Source: Pelargonium cotyledonis
Taxonomy: Eukaryota; Streptophyta; Magnoliopsida; Geraniales; Geraniaceae
Direction: 5' to 3'
Length of the DNA: 21,746 bases
Assembly: GCA_036897625.1 (NCBI GenBank)
Contig: JAYMTA010001112.1
Coordinates: 1-21,746 of the forward strand
Shown: one piece after another, positions 1 through 10,205 of the stretch
Numbering within the stretch: the stretch's first letter is position 1
Layout of the letters: each line of letters begins with the position of its first letter
Made by a program: the position numbers and the translations under genes
The notes under the pieces: generated by a model
Databases searched by the model: none
Told to the model about the DNA's origin: nothing
The model's input: only the letters and a program-made list of their open reading frames with translations

Positions 1-1722
1 GAGAGGAGGCTATTCCTCCAGCGGGAATAGAGAGAGTGAGACTCCGAGCATCCCTCTTGCTTCTTCGACAGAATCGCTATACTGTCAAGAAGCTTTTCCA
101 CGGGTCCGTTTGCAACCGCGCCTACTTCCTTACAAAATTCCCAATATTCTGCTGGACCGATGCTGGTTTTGGAGCTAGGTTTGTGGTTCTTGAAAATAGA
201 TCTTCTGGGAAGAAAGAGAGAGTCTGTATTTTGCATGGACTTTTTGGGAGGAGGAAGCTTTAATTGTTTGCTGTAGTGGGTCCCAGTACTAGGAATAAGC
301 TTTGGTGGCGGTGAAAATCCTACTGATGACTCTGCAGTGACAGATGAAGATAATTGGTTGGTGTCATAAGTGGGCTTTTCGGTGCTCAAGGTCGTGCCCA
401 TGGGGCGTGCACATGGCTTTTAATGTGTGAGTGGAGTGCAGACTCTTGGATTTCCTCGGTGGGTTCATTAATTATGAGTGCATTGATGGTACCAGCTCGA
501 GGTTCGAACCCCGGAGGAAATTCGGGAGTTGAGAGTAACGTCGGCTCTGAGTTTTCCGGAGTGCTGATCCTTTTGACTTCCTGTTGATTTTGATTTGGAG
601 TAAGGGTTGTTATGGGAAGAGGGTGGCGGCGAAGAGGATGATGAAGCTACTGGCCGGGCTGAACATTCAACTGATAATGTGGAGAAAGTCCCACCATTGA
701 AAGATACATTGACTAGCCTGTGAACCAGAACTTGGGCATGATCCAGATGAAGTCCAGAGAGAGATGGGGGGTTGATATCGATCAGGACGTCACTACCCTA
801 CCCTTGACAATATTCTCAAAGGTTTGTTTGTGAGCTCCAAAGATGACTAGGAATCGCGTAAATTGTTAGCCAACAAAATCTCCCCCCAGAGGGTTTTTTT
901 TAAGGGGCCCAATCAAAGAATTTGTAAAACCATTTGGATAGCCAGGAAAAATTAGAGCCTTCCATGGCCTCCAAATGTTCCTTGGAAGAGAAAGTGAGGA
1001 GAAATACTTCGTTTCCAAAGGAATGGATGCCAATATCAGAAACACCTTCGACTCTGAAGCTTTCCCTTAGCAAAGATCTAGAGACCACATTTCTGGAGAT
1101 TGCTAAAACTCCCCAATGAAGCGAGGGTGTACGTACCTGGGAATCCTGCAGTTTGGTGGGCGTTTGTTGTCGTTGGTGGAGGTGTTGGCAGAACAGGCTC
1201 AATATAAGGTGCAGTTCGTCTATTTGGAATATGATAATTGCTTGGTTTCCTTGCAAAATCAATGGTCCAAACATGGTTAAATTCTTTATAACAGGCTAGA
1301 TATGAAAGTGCTCTGTTTGCTTCAATTCTGGATGGTACAGTAACAAATCCATATTTATTCCCTGAAGATGGCTGGTTGGAAGGAATGACACAGTGCACTA
1401 CCTCACAATATCTTGAAAAGGCTTTCTTCAAGTTGTTAAGAGTGCAATAAGGTGAGATATTTCCCACATATAACGTGATATGAGAGCTTTGCTGAAAACT
1501 CCGGCGAGGTATTGGTTGAGCTTGCGGCGGTGAAGGTTGTCCAAGTCTCTTGTTTTTGAATCTGTTGGTGAAGTTGTGCAAATCTTCTGAAGTGGCTTTG
1601 TCATACCGCAGCTGGTCCCGGCGATGGATGTCTTCCTGAGGCGTACTGATACGGTGGCGGTGGCTGATATGGTGGTTTGGCAGTGAAGGGCCTGGTGGTG
1701 CTGGGAGTAGATGAGGGGCCAT
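1..1722 (-). pseudogene. Decayed ORF1 of an RRM-type LINE retrotransposon (partial)
   Basis: Read on the minus strand from an ATG at 1722, the frame gives a proline-rich N-terminus and an RRM. After a frame change between about 1100 and 1200 it gives a DUF4283-like stretch ending in a Trp-rich segment (LSKWFYKFFDWAP) at a stop near 900. Coding traces continue to the left in shifting frames: a segment with DHAQVLVH near 710-730, a segment with PEFPPGFEP near 500-520, and an open frame from about 290 to position 1 containing GPAEYWEFCKEVGAV. In plants, RRM plus DUF4283 is typical of ORF1 of L1-clade LINEs of the BNR type, where ORF1 is an RNA-binding chaperone for retrotransposition. At least three frame changes and several stops make it non-functional. 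ORF2 (endonuclease and reverse transcriptase) would lie left of the window. A degraded stand-alone RRM gene is the alternative. Confidence 0.6.
1252..1482 (-). other. RRM domain within the LINE-like ORF1
   Basis: Residues about 81-157 of the frame starting at 1722 form a canonical RRM. The RNP2-like strand is LYVGNI (residues 84-89) and the RNP1-like strand is KYGFVTV (residues 123-129), with a helix containing LNNLKKAFSRY between them and an EANRALSYL helix after RNP1. The domain is uninterrupted, so the family assignment is firm although the rest of the reading frame is broken. It predicts single-stranded RNA binding. Confidence 0.8.
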
Positions 1723-1743
1723 GGCTTCTGATGGGTTATTCTT

Positions 1744-2009
1744 AATTTACACTCTTCTTTCCACTTTCTAAACCCCTACTATTTTGAGAGCAGAGTTCTT
1801 CTTCTAGTGTAGTTCTTGAATTGTTATGTGCGGTGCAACACAATTCAATATTTTCTAGTCGGATGTTTTATCCTGGGAACGTCGAGGCTAATCGTCTATT
1901 GTGCAATTATCCGGGCAGTGCCACGAATGTTTTAAAGAAACCGACCTAGTCTGCCACTCAACCCATCGATATCAATTTTCATTTCAGTTTATTGCTTTAT
2001 TTTCTAACA
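1744..2009 (+). repeat. 5' LTR remnant (R-U5 part only)
   Basis: This segment aligns without net length change to 6632-6897 of the 3' LTR, starting at aatttacactcttc and ending at taaca. The first about 208 bp of the LTR, including the TATA box and all of U3, are absent. The left break lies about 38 nt downstream of the position matching the TATA box, close to the expected transcription start. Only 21 bp separate it from the start codon of the LINE-like ORF1 on the other strand. Confidence 0.9.
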
Positions 2010-2030
2010 AATTTAAAACGTTCTACTGTC

Positions 2031-3401
2031 ATGTCGACCGATGATATCAATGCTAGACTTACCGGAGCCGACATCAACCGTCCATTCCGGTTCGAATGAG
2101 CTCACTTCAAGTGATGAAGGCAGAAGATGTTCTTCCTCACCATGAAGAAGGTGGTTATTGTTCTCAACACCCCCAAACCAATCATTGATGACAAAGCGGA
2201 TGCATCCAAGAAAGAGACTTAAAGCAAGGCGATGGCGAGCTGGACCGAGAATGACTTCCTATGCAAGAACTTCATCCTCAACGGCCTCTACAACAACCTC
2301 TACGACTACTACAACACCGACGACAGTTCTGCAAACAAGATTCGAGAGACGCTCCAAAAGAAGTATGACACTGAAGAAGTTGGCACCAAGAAGTACGCCG
2401 TTAGCCGCTACCTCACTTTCCAGTTGACAGATGACAAGTCTGTGAGGTCCAATCTCATGAGTTACAAAAGATTGCACACGAGGTCACATATGAAAGAATA
2501 ATGTTAGACGAGCAGTTCCAAGTCGTAGTGATTATTGACAAGCTACCCCCATCATGGAAAGACTTCAAGAATACTCTTAAGCACAAGATAAAAGGAGTTT
2601 TCGCTCAAAAGCTTGATCACCTGACTACGCATTGAAGAGGAGGCTCGAAAAAAAGACCAGGGAGACGATGTGTTGATGGTTAGTGCCAACCGAAGGCCTA
2701 CGATGATGTTGAAACCCAACCGGACCAGCTTCAAAGTTCAGACTCAAAAGTCGAACCAGAACTGCAATCCTCCAACCCGTGGGAATTGGAACCAACGAAG
2801 GAACCAGTTCAGACCACCGCGGAATCCTCCGTAGCAACCACCCAAGAGTGATCTGGCAATATTCCTCTGCTTCAATTGTGAAAAGTTGGGTCATATGACA
2901 CGCAAGTGCCGGAATAGGCCTACAGTACAAGCTAGTGTAAACCTGACTGAACAATCACCGCTTATTGAGATGATATCCAAGATCAACCTACTTGAGGGAT
3001 CAATTGATGGGTGGTGGGATGACACCGGCGCTTCCCGCCATGACAGCCATGATCAAAGTATGTTCAAAACATACACTGTTGCGATTAAGGATATGAAAGT
3101 GTTGATGGGAGATAATCACGCTATAGGAGTTGTTGGTTCTGGTACCGTGGAATTGAAGCTCACCTCTAGGCAAGTCCTTACACTGAAAGACATGCTGCAC
3201 ACTCTATACATCAGGAAGAATTTGGTTTCTGACTATCTCCTCAACAAAGCAAGCTTCTATCAAACATTAGGTGTGGATTTATTTACTTTAACTAAGAATG
3301 TGATGTTTGTAGGGAATGGGTATGTTGTAGATAATATGATCAAACTGAATGTTGACATGAATAAAACGGTTGCTTATGTTTACTTGTGCTTTTTTTTCTA
3401 G
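2031..3401 (+). pseudogene. copia gag and protease region, broken
   Basis: The gag ATG is at 2031. In-frame stops follow at 2097, 2112, 2115 and 2220. The frame from 2232 continues to 2501 with gag-like content (NFILNGLYNNLYDYY, QKKYDTEE, KKYAVSRYL), and a frameshift lies in the 2445-2500 area. The nucleocapsid zinc knuckle at 2868-2909 keeps all four ligands (CX2CX4HX4C). The aspartic protease motif DTGA starts at 3021 within WWDDTGAS, so the catalytic Asp is kept. The frame ends at 3401 just after an eight-T run, where an indel is likely. Gag would form the particle shell and the protease would cut the polyprotein; this copy cannot make either intact. Confidence 0.9.
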
Positions 3402-4173
3402 TTTGACATGCTAGACTCTGCCATGTTGATAAGAGTATTGTGTAAAACATGAGTAACTTAGGTTTGATTCCAAAAGTATCTAAGAATGATTTTGAGAAAT
3501 GTGAATTTTGTAGTCAAGCTAAGATAACTAAAACGCCACATAAATATGTTTTCCGTGAATTTGAACCCATTGACTTGATTCATTCTGATATATGTAAATT
3601 GAATGACATGTTAACTAAAAATGGACACTGTTATTTTATCACTTTCACTGATGATTGCTCTGATTACACATATGTCTATTTGTTGAAACATAAGAGTGAT
3701 GTCTTTGATATATTTACAGTGTTTGTGACCAAAGTTGAGAATCGGTTCAATAAGAAAATTAAACAACTTCGTAGTGATAGAGGAACTGAATATGATTCTT
3801 CCCCTTTTATTGAGTTTTACAAATCATATTGTATCTTGCATGAGAAATCTGCACCTTATTCACCTGAAATGAATGGTAAAACTGTACGTAAGAATATATA
3901 GAACCTTAACTGAATTGGTTGAATATTGGTGCTGCTCCCCATTGGTAGGGAGAAATTATTTTGACTGTATGCTATGTTTTGAATAGAGTTCTTAAGTCCT
4001 CTAGTAAGGTTTCTCCTTACGATGTATTGAAAGGAAGATCTTCGAATCTTTCCTATCTTAGAACATGGGGTTGTCTTGCCTTTGTTAGGATTCCTGATCC
4101 TAAGATAGTCAAGCTAGCTAGTAGAGCATATGAATGCGTATTCATAGGTTATACCGTGAATAGTAAGGCTTAA
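3402..4173 (+). pseudogene. copia integrase region, broken, third catalytic residue lost
   Basis: The zinc-binding HHCC region begins at 3407 (HARLCH) and ends in CEFCSQAK of the frame from 3449, but stops at 3404 and 3443 interrupt it. The core domain keeps the first catalytic Asp (in IHSDIC) and the second (in RSDRGTEY). The third position, normally Glu in the NG-x-x-E motif of copia integrases, is Val at 3884-3886 (NGKTVRKN). A stop at 3899 is followed by stops at 3911 and 3920. The C-terminal part resumes as YVLNRV...PYDVLKG...NLSYLRTWGC...FIGYTVNSKA and stops at 4171. Integrase inserts the element cDNA into chromosomes; this copy is inactive. Confidence 0.9.
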
Positions 4174-4180
4174 AGCCCGA

Positions 4181-5890
4181 GTGATACTGGAATCAACTAA
4201 TGCCGATTCTTTTGAAGATAGATTCTCGTTTAAGACGGGAAATAGTGGGGGTACTTGTTCTAGTATGTTACCCAGATCTAGTGAGATTGAGGTACAAGAT
4301 GGTTTAAATACTGAACCTAGAAGAAGTAAACGAGATAGGGTAGCCAAGAATTATGGTCCTGATTTGTGTGCTTATACCGTAGAAGAGGACCCTACTTGTC
4401 TTCAAGATGCTTTAACGTCTTTGGATACTGTTATGTGGCCAAAAGTGATAAATGATAGGATAGAATCACTCGAAGCTAATAGAACATGGCATTTAACTGA
4501 TCTTCCTCTTAATGCAAGACTTTAGGATGTAAATGGATTCTATAGAAAAAACTTAGACCTGAAGGCACCATAGAGAAATATAAAGCTCGTTTGGTAGCCA
4601 AAGGTTTTAGGCAAAGGGAAAATGTAGATGGTCACTAGAATTACATCCATTTGGGTACTTATAGGTCGAGCTTCCTTGCACTATCAAGTAGTGCACCAAA
4701 TGGATGTAAAAACCGCATTCTTGAATGATGAATTAGAAGAAGATCTCTACATGGATCAACCCGAGGATTTTGTTATCCCTGGCCTAGAACACAAGGTGTG
4801 TAAGTTAGACAAATCATTGTATGGTTTGAAACAAGATCCTAAACAATGGCACGAGAAATTTAATAACTTAGTCATCTCACACGGTTTTAGAGTAAACAAA
4901 AGTGACAAATACATTTATTATATATATGACAAAGGCATTTGCACTATTATATGTTTATATGTGGATTACTTGTTAATCTTTGGCTCAAATATTCATGCTG
5001 TGAACAACGTGAAAACCATGTTATGTCAGAACTTTGATATGAAATATTTAGGAGACGTGAGTGTAATCCTTGGCATTCGCATTACTAGGTCAGGAAATGA
5101 AATTTCTTTGGATCAATCTCATTACATTGAGAAGATTTTAAAGAAATATAATTACTTTGACTGTAAACCATCATGCACACCATATGATCTTAGTGTCAAA
5201 CTTCTTAAGAACACTAGAGACAATGTTAGACAATCGGAATACGCGAGAATCATTAGCAGCTTTCAGTATGCCACTGATTGTACTAGACCCGACATTGTAT
5301 ATGTTGGGGGATTGTTGTGCCGATTTACTAGTAGACCTAGTATTAAGCATTGGAATGCTATAGAATATGTTATGAGATATCTCAAATGCACGATGAACCT
5401 CATATTACATTATCAGAAGTTCCCAGCTATCCTTGAGGGACATAGTGATGATGATTGGAACACCTTATCAGACGATTCCAAGGCCACCAACGGTTATATC
5501 TTTAGTATAGCTGGAGGAGCAATTTCTTGGAAATCGAAGAAACAGATTATCCTAGCTCAATCAACAATGAAATCAGAAATGATAGCATTTGCTACAGCAA
5601 GTGAAGAAGCGAGTTGGTTAAGAAGTTTGTTAGCTGAGATTCCTTTATGGGAAAAATCACTTCCTACTGTGTTGATCCATTGCGATAGTACTGCAGCTAT
5701 TGCAAAAGTTCAAAACCGTTACTACAACGGTAAGAGACTGCAAATACGTCGTAAGCACAACATTGTTAGAGAGTTTCTCTCTACAAGAGCTGTTAGAGTG
5801 AAGCACACACGCACATATGAGAACTTAGCTGATCATTTGATGAAAGGACTAGTTAGGGAGAAAGTTCATACATCCTCGAGAGGTATGTGA
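4181..5890 (+). pseudogene. copia reverse transcriptase and RNase H region, broken
   Basis: The linker frame 4181-4525 ends in a stop. RT motifs then appear across frame breaks: GCKWIL followed by a stop, then KYKARLVAKGFRQ (about 4580-4620). A small deletion or frameshift sits at about 4628. From there one 420-codon frame carries VHQMDVKTAFLN, LDKSLYGLKQ and the active-site box. That box reads YVDY at 4958-4969 instead of the YVDD of active copia RTs, so one metal-binding Asp is lost. RNase H follows in the same frame, with acidic positions in GHSDDDW, MKSEM and HCDSTAAI still present, ending with the usual copia C-terminus up to 5890. This is the longest surviving frame of the element, but it has no start of its own and a defective RT centre. 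Confidence 0.93.
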
Positions 5891-6412
5891 CTGATGCCTA
5901 TAGAATGATTAATCACTCGTAATGGTAACCCAACTTATAGACTGGAGATTCCAAGAAATAAGTTCAATGGGTAATAACAAGTTATGATGTGGGATGGTTT
6001 ATAGAACATACTTCAAAGCTTGTACTTAAGGTTGACTTTATACTCTTAATGACATCTATACTCCAATTGGAGTAAAATACCAAGCTATGGAAGTACTCTT
6101 GATAGACTCACCTATGTGGATGTGGAAGTGGGGCCGCTTCCTATGAAATTTGTGAGGCAAAGTTTTTAGAGCGTTCACTATACTGGGATAGACGTGCATG
6201 GTCATTGACGCAAGGGCCTTTGTGAAACTACACTGTGAAAAGGTTGAGCGTGGTATGTTGTCTGCGGTAGAGTTCAAGACTACGAGTCACTCTTGTAATT
6301 CGGTATCGTATTCACTAAGAAAAGGTTCAAGTCGTAAGACACCTTTGTTTATGTTCAATCTTATGCTTTATTTAGAACTGCTCAATGATAAGATTTTTTT
6401 TTTCAAGAAATC

Positions 6413-6423
6413 AAGTGGAAAAT
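6413..6423 (+). promoter_or_regulatory. Polypurine tract of the copia element
   Basis: The purine-rich caagtggaaaat immediately precedes the tgttgg start of the 3' LTR. This is the usual position and a close match to the polypurine tract that primes plus-strand synthesis in plant copia elements. Confidence 0.75.
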
Positions 6424-6897
6424 TGTTGGAACTATTTTGATTTATTCAAAAGCAAAAGCAAAACAAATTTTTCCCTTTCTCGGTTGATTTTATTTTGTTA
6501 GCGCAAATTTTTTTCTCTCCCAGATTGCGCATGATTTGGTATCTGTTAATAAACATTACGTAAATTTTGGAACTAGTCGTTCAAAAGTTTGGCTATAAAA
6601 AAGAGTCTAATATCATTATTTTACACACAACAATTTACACTCTTCTTTCCACTTTCTAAACCCCTACTATTTTGAGAGCAAAGTTCTTATTCTAGTGTAG
6701 TTCTTGAATTGTTTTGTGCGGTGCAACACAGTTCAATATTTTCGAGTAGACTATTTTATCATGTGAACGTCGAGCTTGATCGTTTGCTGTGTAATTATCC
6801 GGGCAGTGCTGCAAACGTTTCAAATAGAGCGACCTAATCTGCGACTTAACCCATCGGTATCAAATTTCATTTCAGTTTATTGCTTTATTTGTTAACA
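6424..6897 (+). repeat. 3' LTR, complete (474 bp)
   Basis: It starts TGTTGGA and ends TAACA, giving the TG...CA ends and short TGTT/AACA inverted termini expected of an LTR. The last 266 bp match the 5' remnant at 1744-2009. It contains a TATA box at 6594-6600, so U3 covers roughly 6424-6625 and R-U5 the remainder. As the only complete LTR in the window, it is the only one still carrying a promoter, which points rightward into the 6898-8097 spacer. Confidence 0.9.
6594..6600 (+). promoter_or_regulatory. TATA box of the copia 3' LTR
   Basis: The sequence tataaaa follows ggc within U3. A transcription start about 30-38 nt downstream falls at 6624-6632, which is where homology to the truncated 5' LTR begins. 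Confidence 0.65.
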
Positions 6898-8097
6898 GTT
6901 TCTATGTCATGAGGAATTGTTCATGGTTTCGTCAACCATATTTTCATCTACATGGCAAGTCCTCTCGTTTTTTTGGAGAAAGAACTCGTAATCCCTAATT
7001 CAGAAATTTTAAGGCCTATGTTGTGCTGCTCGATTTTTTGAAAGATTCTGGTGGCGGTCCTCTTCTATCTTCTATGAAGATTATGTGCTTCAAAGAGCTC
7101 TATTTGTTGCTTTCAAGGTCCAAGATTACGCTTGAATATTGTTCCTAATTAAGAAAGCTTTAGCTTTTTCTCTAGAATCACTGATCAATTTCAGGAATTG
7201 TTCATTATCTGATTCAAGAAATTTTGACTCTTGGATATACTTTTCAATTGGGGAGTTCGAATTGAGAGAGATGTTCGGCAACAAGTGGAGCTTATTGAAA
7301 TACCCTTAACTGAAATTTTTTAGATGGACAATTATTTCAGGAGTCTAAGTAAGCCTTTGAGGCTGTTTACTTGAGAAAGGGAAGCAAGGATCAAGCAAGT
7401 AAGAAAGGAAATGCACGGTTTGCTTGTGGAAAAAACTCTTTCTATTAAGAGAAAAATCAATACAAGCCTATCTAGTTACAAATGAAGCTAACTACTTTCA
7501 TTTATGACTAGCTCTTGGTGAAAGAGAGAGTGGTGGCTCCTAACTTGACCAAACATTGCTCCTTTAGGACAGCTCCTACTATGAATGGATGCAAGTAGAC
7601 AACTCCTACTTTCCATTTTGTAAGGATGGACAACTCCTCATTCATCTTTGAGTGGTTTTCATGAAAGACACATTATACTTGAGGAGGTGTGTGTTTCACC
7701 ATCTTAGATCTCTTCCTTGTTATTGAAGGTTGCATCTTTTCATGAGCAGCTCGCCACCTTGTGTTTGCGGTTACATAGCAAAACAGTAAGGACGTTTCAA
7801 ATAGCAAGTTGTCCCATCCAGCTTGCTTAGGCAAAAATTTGGCAGTTTTGGGGACGACTTCTCTAGGGTTGTAACATTATGCACACAAGCAATTCAGAAG
7901 GTCCAAGTTCTATATATAAATAAACATGATGAGAAGTGAGTTTGTTTTTATTAGAGCATTCACATTGAAGGTACATTATGCATTGGGACCAGAAAGGGGA
8001 CCTAACAAAATATCGGTATTACTTTAGAGAAATAACAAAGAGGTATGAGCCCTTAAAAGATATCCTAAACCTTAATTATTACTTAGTTAATAATACC
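6898..8097. other. Intergenic spacer, no recognised gene
   Basis: I see no coherent coding frame on either strand. The stretch holds loose repetition of a gacaactcctac-like phrase between about 7565 and 7645, and a TATA-like tctatatataaataa near 7909-7923. Either could be remnants of old transposons, but nothing allows a family assignment. Confidence 0.5.
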
Positions 8098-8872
8098 GGG
8101 GTAATTACACTTAATCCCTGTGAACTATACACTCAAAACACCTAGCATTCCTAAAGTGTTGTTATTGACAAACAACCCACTAAACTAACCATTTAATGGT
8201 TTAGTCAGTTAAATCTAACTGAAACAAACTCTCTCTCATCACATGCATTGCGCATGCCTCAAATTATTTTTGAAATGCCAATTTTGTCATTGTCATTGTT
8301 GTTCTTCATTGTTTGAAGATTCAGGCAACCAGATGAAGTTTTCGGCCACTTGAAACCTCAAATGTTGTCGGAATCTGAGTTTGTTTGCAAGAATCTAAAA
8401 ACTTTGAAGATTCTGGCGCTGGAAGTAGTAGTGTTCTTGAATTTTTTCATCGGGATAGGAGTTTTCACCGGAATATGAGTTTTGTTGAGCAATTTAAACT
8501 AATCAATTCAAGAATCAATTGAATTTTTTAACATCAAACACAAATTAAACATTAAAAAACCAAAAATTACAAAAATCAATTATAGTTCATCAAAAAACCA
8601 AAAATTACAAAAATCAATAGTTCATCAAAAAACCAAAAATTACAAAAAAAAATCCCAAATCTCGTTGGCGTTGCCGCTGGAGTCGAGAAAAGCCCATGCC
8701 CAACCACGATGTTGTTGCCGTTGGGGGGTATAAAGGTCTTTCAAGATTAAACTAATGGTGAAACTAACATAACCGTTAAATGATTAGTTTAGTGGGTTGT
8801 TTGTCAAGAACAATACTTTAATAAAGCTAGGTTTTTTGAGTTTATAGTTGATAGGGGTTGTGTAATTACCCA
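8098..8872. mobile_element. Non-autonomous DNA transposon with ~110-bp terminal inverted repeats
   Basis: The left arm (about 8098-8206) starts ggggtaattacac and contains the phrase tgacaaacaacccactaaac. The right arm (about 8763-8872), read on the opposite strand, starts tgggtaattacac and contains the same phrase with the same flanking order. The arms are therefore long imperfect inverted repeats enclosing about 555 bp with no transposase frame. Flanks aataatacc (8089-8097) and aataatata (8873-8881) match at 7 of 9 positions, which fits a decayed 9-bp target duplication as made by Mutator-like elements. Long TIRs and lack of coding capacity suggest a MULE-type MITE; the superfamily is an inference. 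Confidence 0.75.
8554..8650. repeat. Short tandem repeat inside the inverted-repeat element
   Basis: The A-rich unit aaaaaaccaaaaattacaaa, followed by aatcaat and a (tat)agttcatc tail, occurs at 8554-8591, 8592-8626 and partly at 8627-8650. The copies are near-identical apart from a 3-bp indel and the truncated third copy, consistent with replication slippage. Confidence 0.85.
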
Positions 8873-10109
8873 AATAATATAATAGCATGTGACAAACAGA
8901 GACGAAATCAATCACAATATTATAGATGACGATACGATAATTTGAGACCTAGTTTTAGTCCTATCAATATAGAATTTGGTTTTGACGAGGACCCATGATG
9001 TGGAAATCCAAAAGATTAAAATATAACACATAAGTACTCAATTTGAATCTTTTCAATGCTGATGCTCGAAGATGCTAAATGAATTTGAGATCAGTTGAGT
9101 TCTAAATAGGTTGGAGCTGCTGTTGTTCTTTGTTGGAAGGTTGAAGATTCGAGATGCCAAGAGTCTTAGATCCGAATTTATGGAGGGGCAAATTATTATC
9201 TCCATTGCTAGTGAAATTTACACCTGATCAGAAGAGTTTTTGGAGGAGCAACTGTTCTCAAATTTAAAGATATTTTCAAACTTATATATTTTTCAAGTTT
9301 GTGAATTTAGTTCTTTATTTAGAAGGTGGTTCAAAAAGTTTTTCGTTTGCTTAATTTGCTAGTACATTGTTTCTATGAATATTCTTTCACTTCTTATTTA
9401 CTTAGTTCTAGTGTTTGTGCTAATTTATAGTGTAGTTTGGTGATGGTATTAATGCCTGTTAATAAACCCTAAACCCTCTACATAATGCTTGAAGAGCGTA
9501 CAAAAGCTCTTCAGCTCATCCAACACTTGTGGTCAATGAACCCGCAAAGCTAAAACTCCAATACCCTAAACGTTCTTTGCTCTTCCAACACCAATCACAC
9601 GACAATATGTGAACAACTTGCTTTATAAGTATATTTACCTCTTCATTTGTAAGAGGAAGAGATCCTCACACTTCACAAGGTACTTTCTCACTAGAAACAC
9701 TCTCTAAAGTTATCCCTACCCACATGTAATTCGAATTCTCCTACTTGAAATTTTTACTCATGCTCAAGACGGTTTATTGGGTATACACCTAGGGCTCCAT
9801 AAATGGTGTGCTACCCTTGCATAGGCACCTGGAACCCAAGACTGAGAATCCAAGCTTTCACCTCCGCCCCAAGTGCCCGAGCCATTACCATTCCAGGACT
9901 TGAACAACTACCATAACACATGGACAAGACGACAAACACAATTTAGTGCACCGAAAATGACCAAGTTAAAACAAATCCATCAAATACTATTAACCTTTGA
10001 ACCATTGTATATGCTCTTAGAATCTCAAAATAAAAAGCAAGACATTTATTTTAGAACCAGAAAGAGTAATACAATTTCAGTAGTTAATCACAAGAGATCA
10101 TCAATAGTT
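8873..10109. other. Intergenic spacer, no recognised gene
   Basis: No plausible gene is visible. The 88-codon open frame at 9873-10139 is low-complexity, runs into the mannosidase 3' end and lacks any recognisable motif. A small perfect hairpin lies at 9490-9513 (tgaagagc / gctcttca, 8-nt loop). The stretch 9460-9860 is less AT-rich than its surroundings and could be an old repeat, but I cannot name it. Confidence 0.45.
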
Positions 10110-10137
10110 TTTATTTTCAAAAACTACTCTTTTTATT
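10110..10137 (-). terminator. Candidate poly(A) signals of the alpha-mannosidase gene
   Basis: On the minus strand there are two AATAAA hexamers, at 10132-10137 and 10110-10115. They lie about 70 and 90 nt after the stop codon at 10206-10208. This is a normal 3' UTR distance for a plant gene, though plant signals are loose and the cleavage site cannot be read directly. Confidence 0.55.
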
Positions 10138-10205
10138 AGTCATAGCTTTGAGGTTCACAAACAAACATTCAAATAGGGAAGATGATAGATTGGTCAGGAC
10201 AATCC

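Larger units (their letters stand above)
1744..6897 (+). mobile_element. Ty1/copia LTR retrotransposon, defective, 5' LTR truncated
   Basis: The order is 5' LTR remnant, gag with a zinc knuckle, protease, integrase, reverse transcriptase, RNase H, noncoding tail, polypurine tract, 3' LTR. Integrase before RT is the Ty1/copia order. The leader between the 5' LTR end and the gag ATG is only about 21 bp and I see no primer binding site for initiator tRNA-Met in it, so it may be deleted or unusual. From about 5890 to 6412 the tail is noncoding. By hand alignment the shared 266 bp of the two LTRs differ at about 33 sites (about 88% identity), so the insertion is not recent. The left target duplication cannot be seen because the U3 of the 5' LTR is missing. 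The 5 bp after the 3' LTR are gtttc. Confidence 0.95.

Noticed and set aside
36..587. Plus-strand open frames as genes
   Set aside because: The minus strand here carries LINE ORF1-like coding traces; the plus-strand frames show no recognisable content.
8554..8650. Possible CRISPR-like array
   Set aside because: The copies are contiguous A-rich tandem units without spacers, in a plant nuclear context.
9873..10139. Open frame of 88 codons in the spacer
   Set aside because: It has no domain, low-complexity composition, and overlaps the mannosidase 3' UTR on the other strand.
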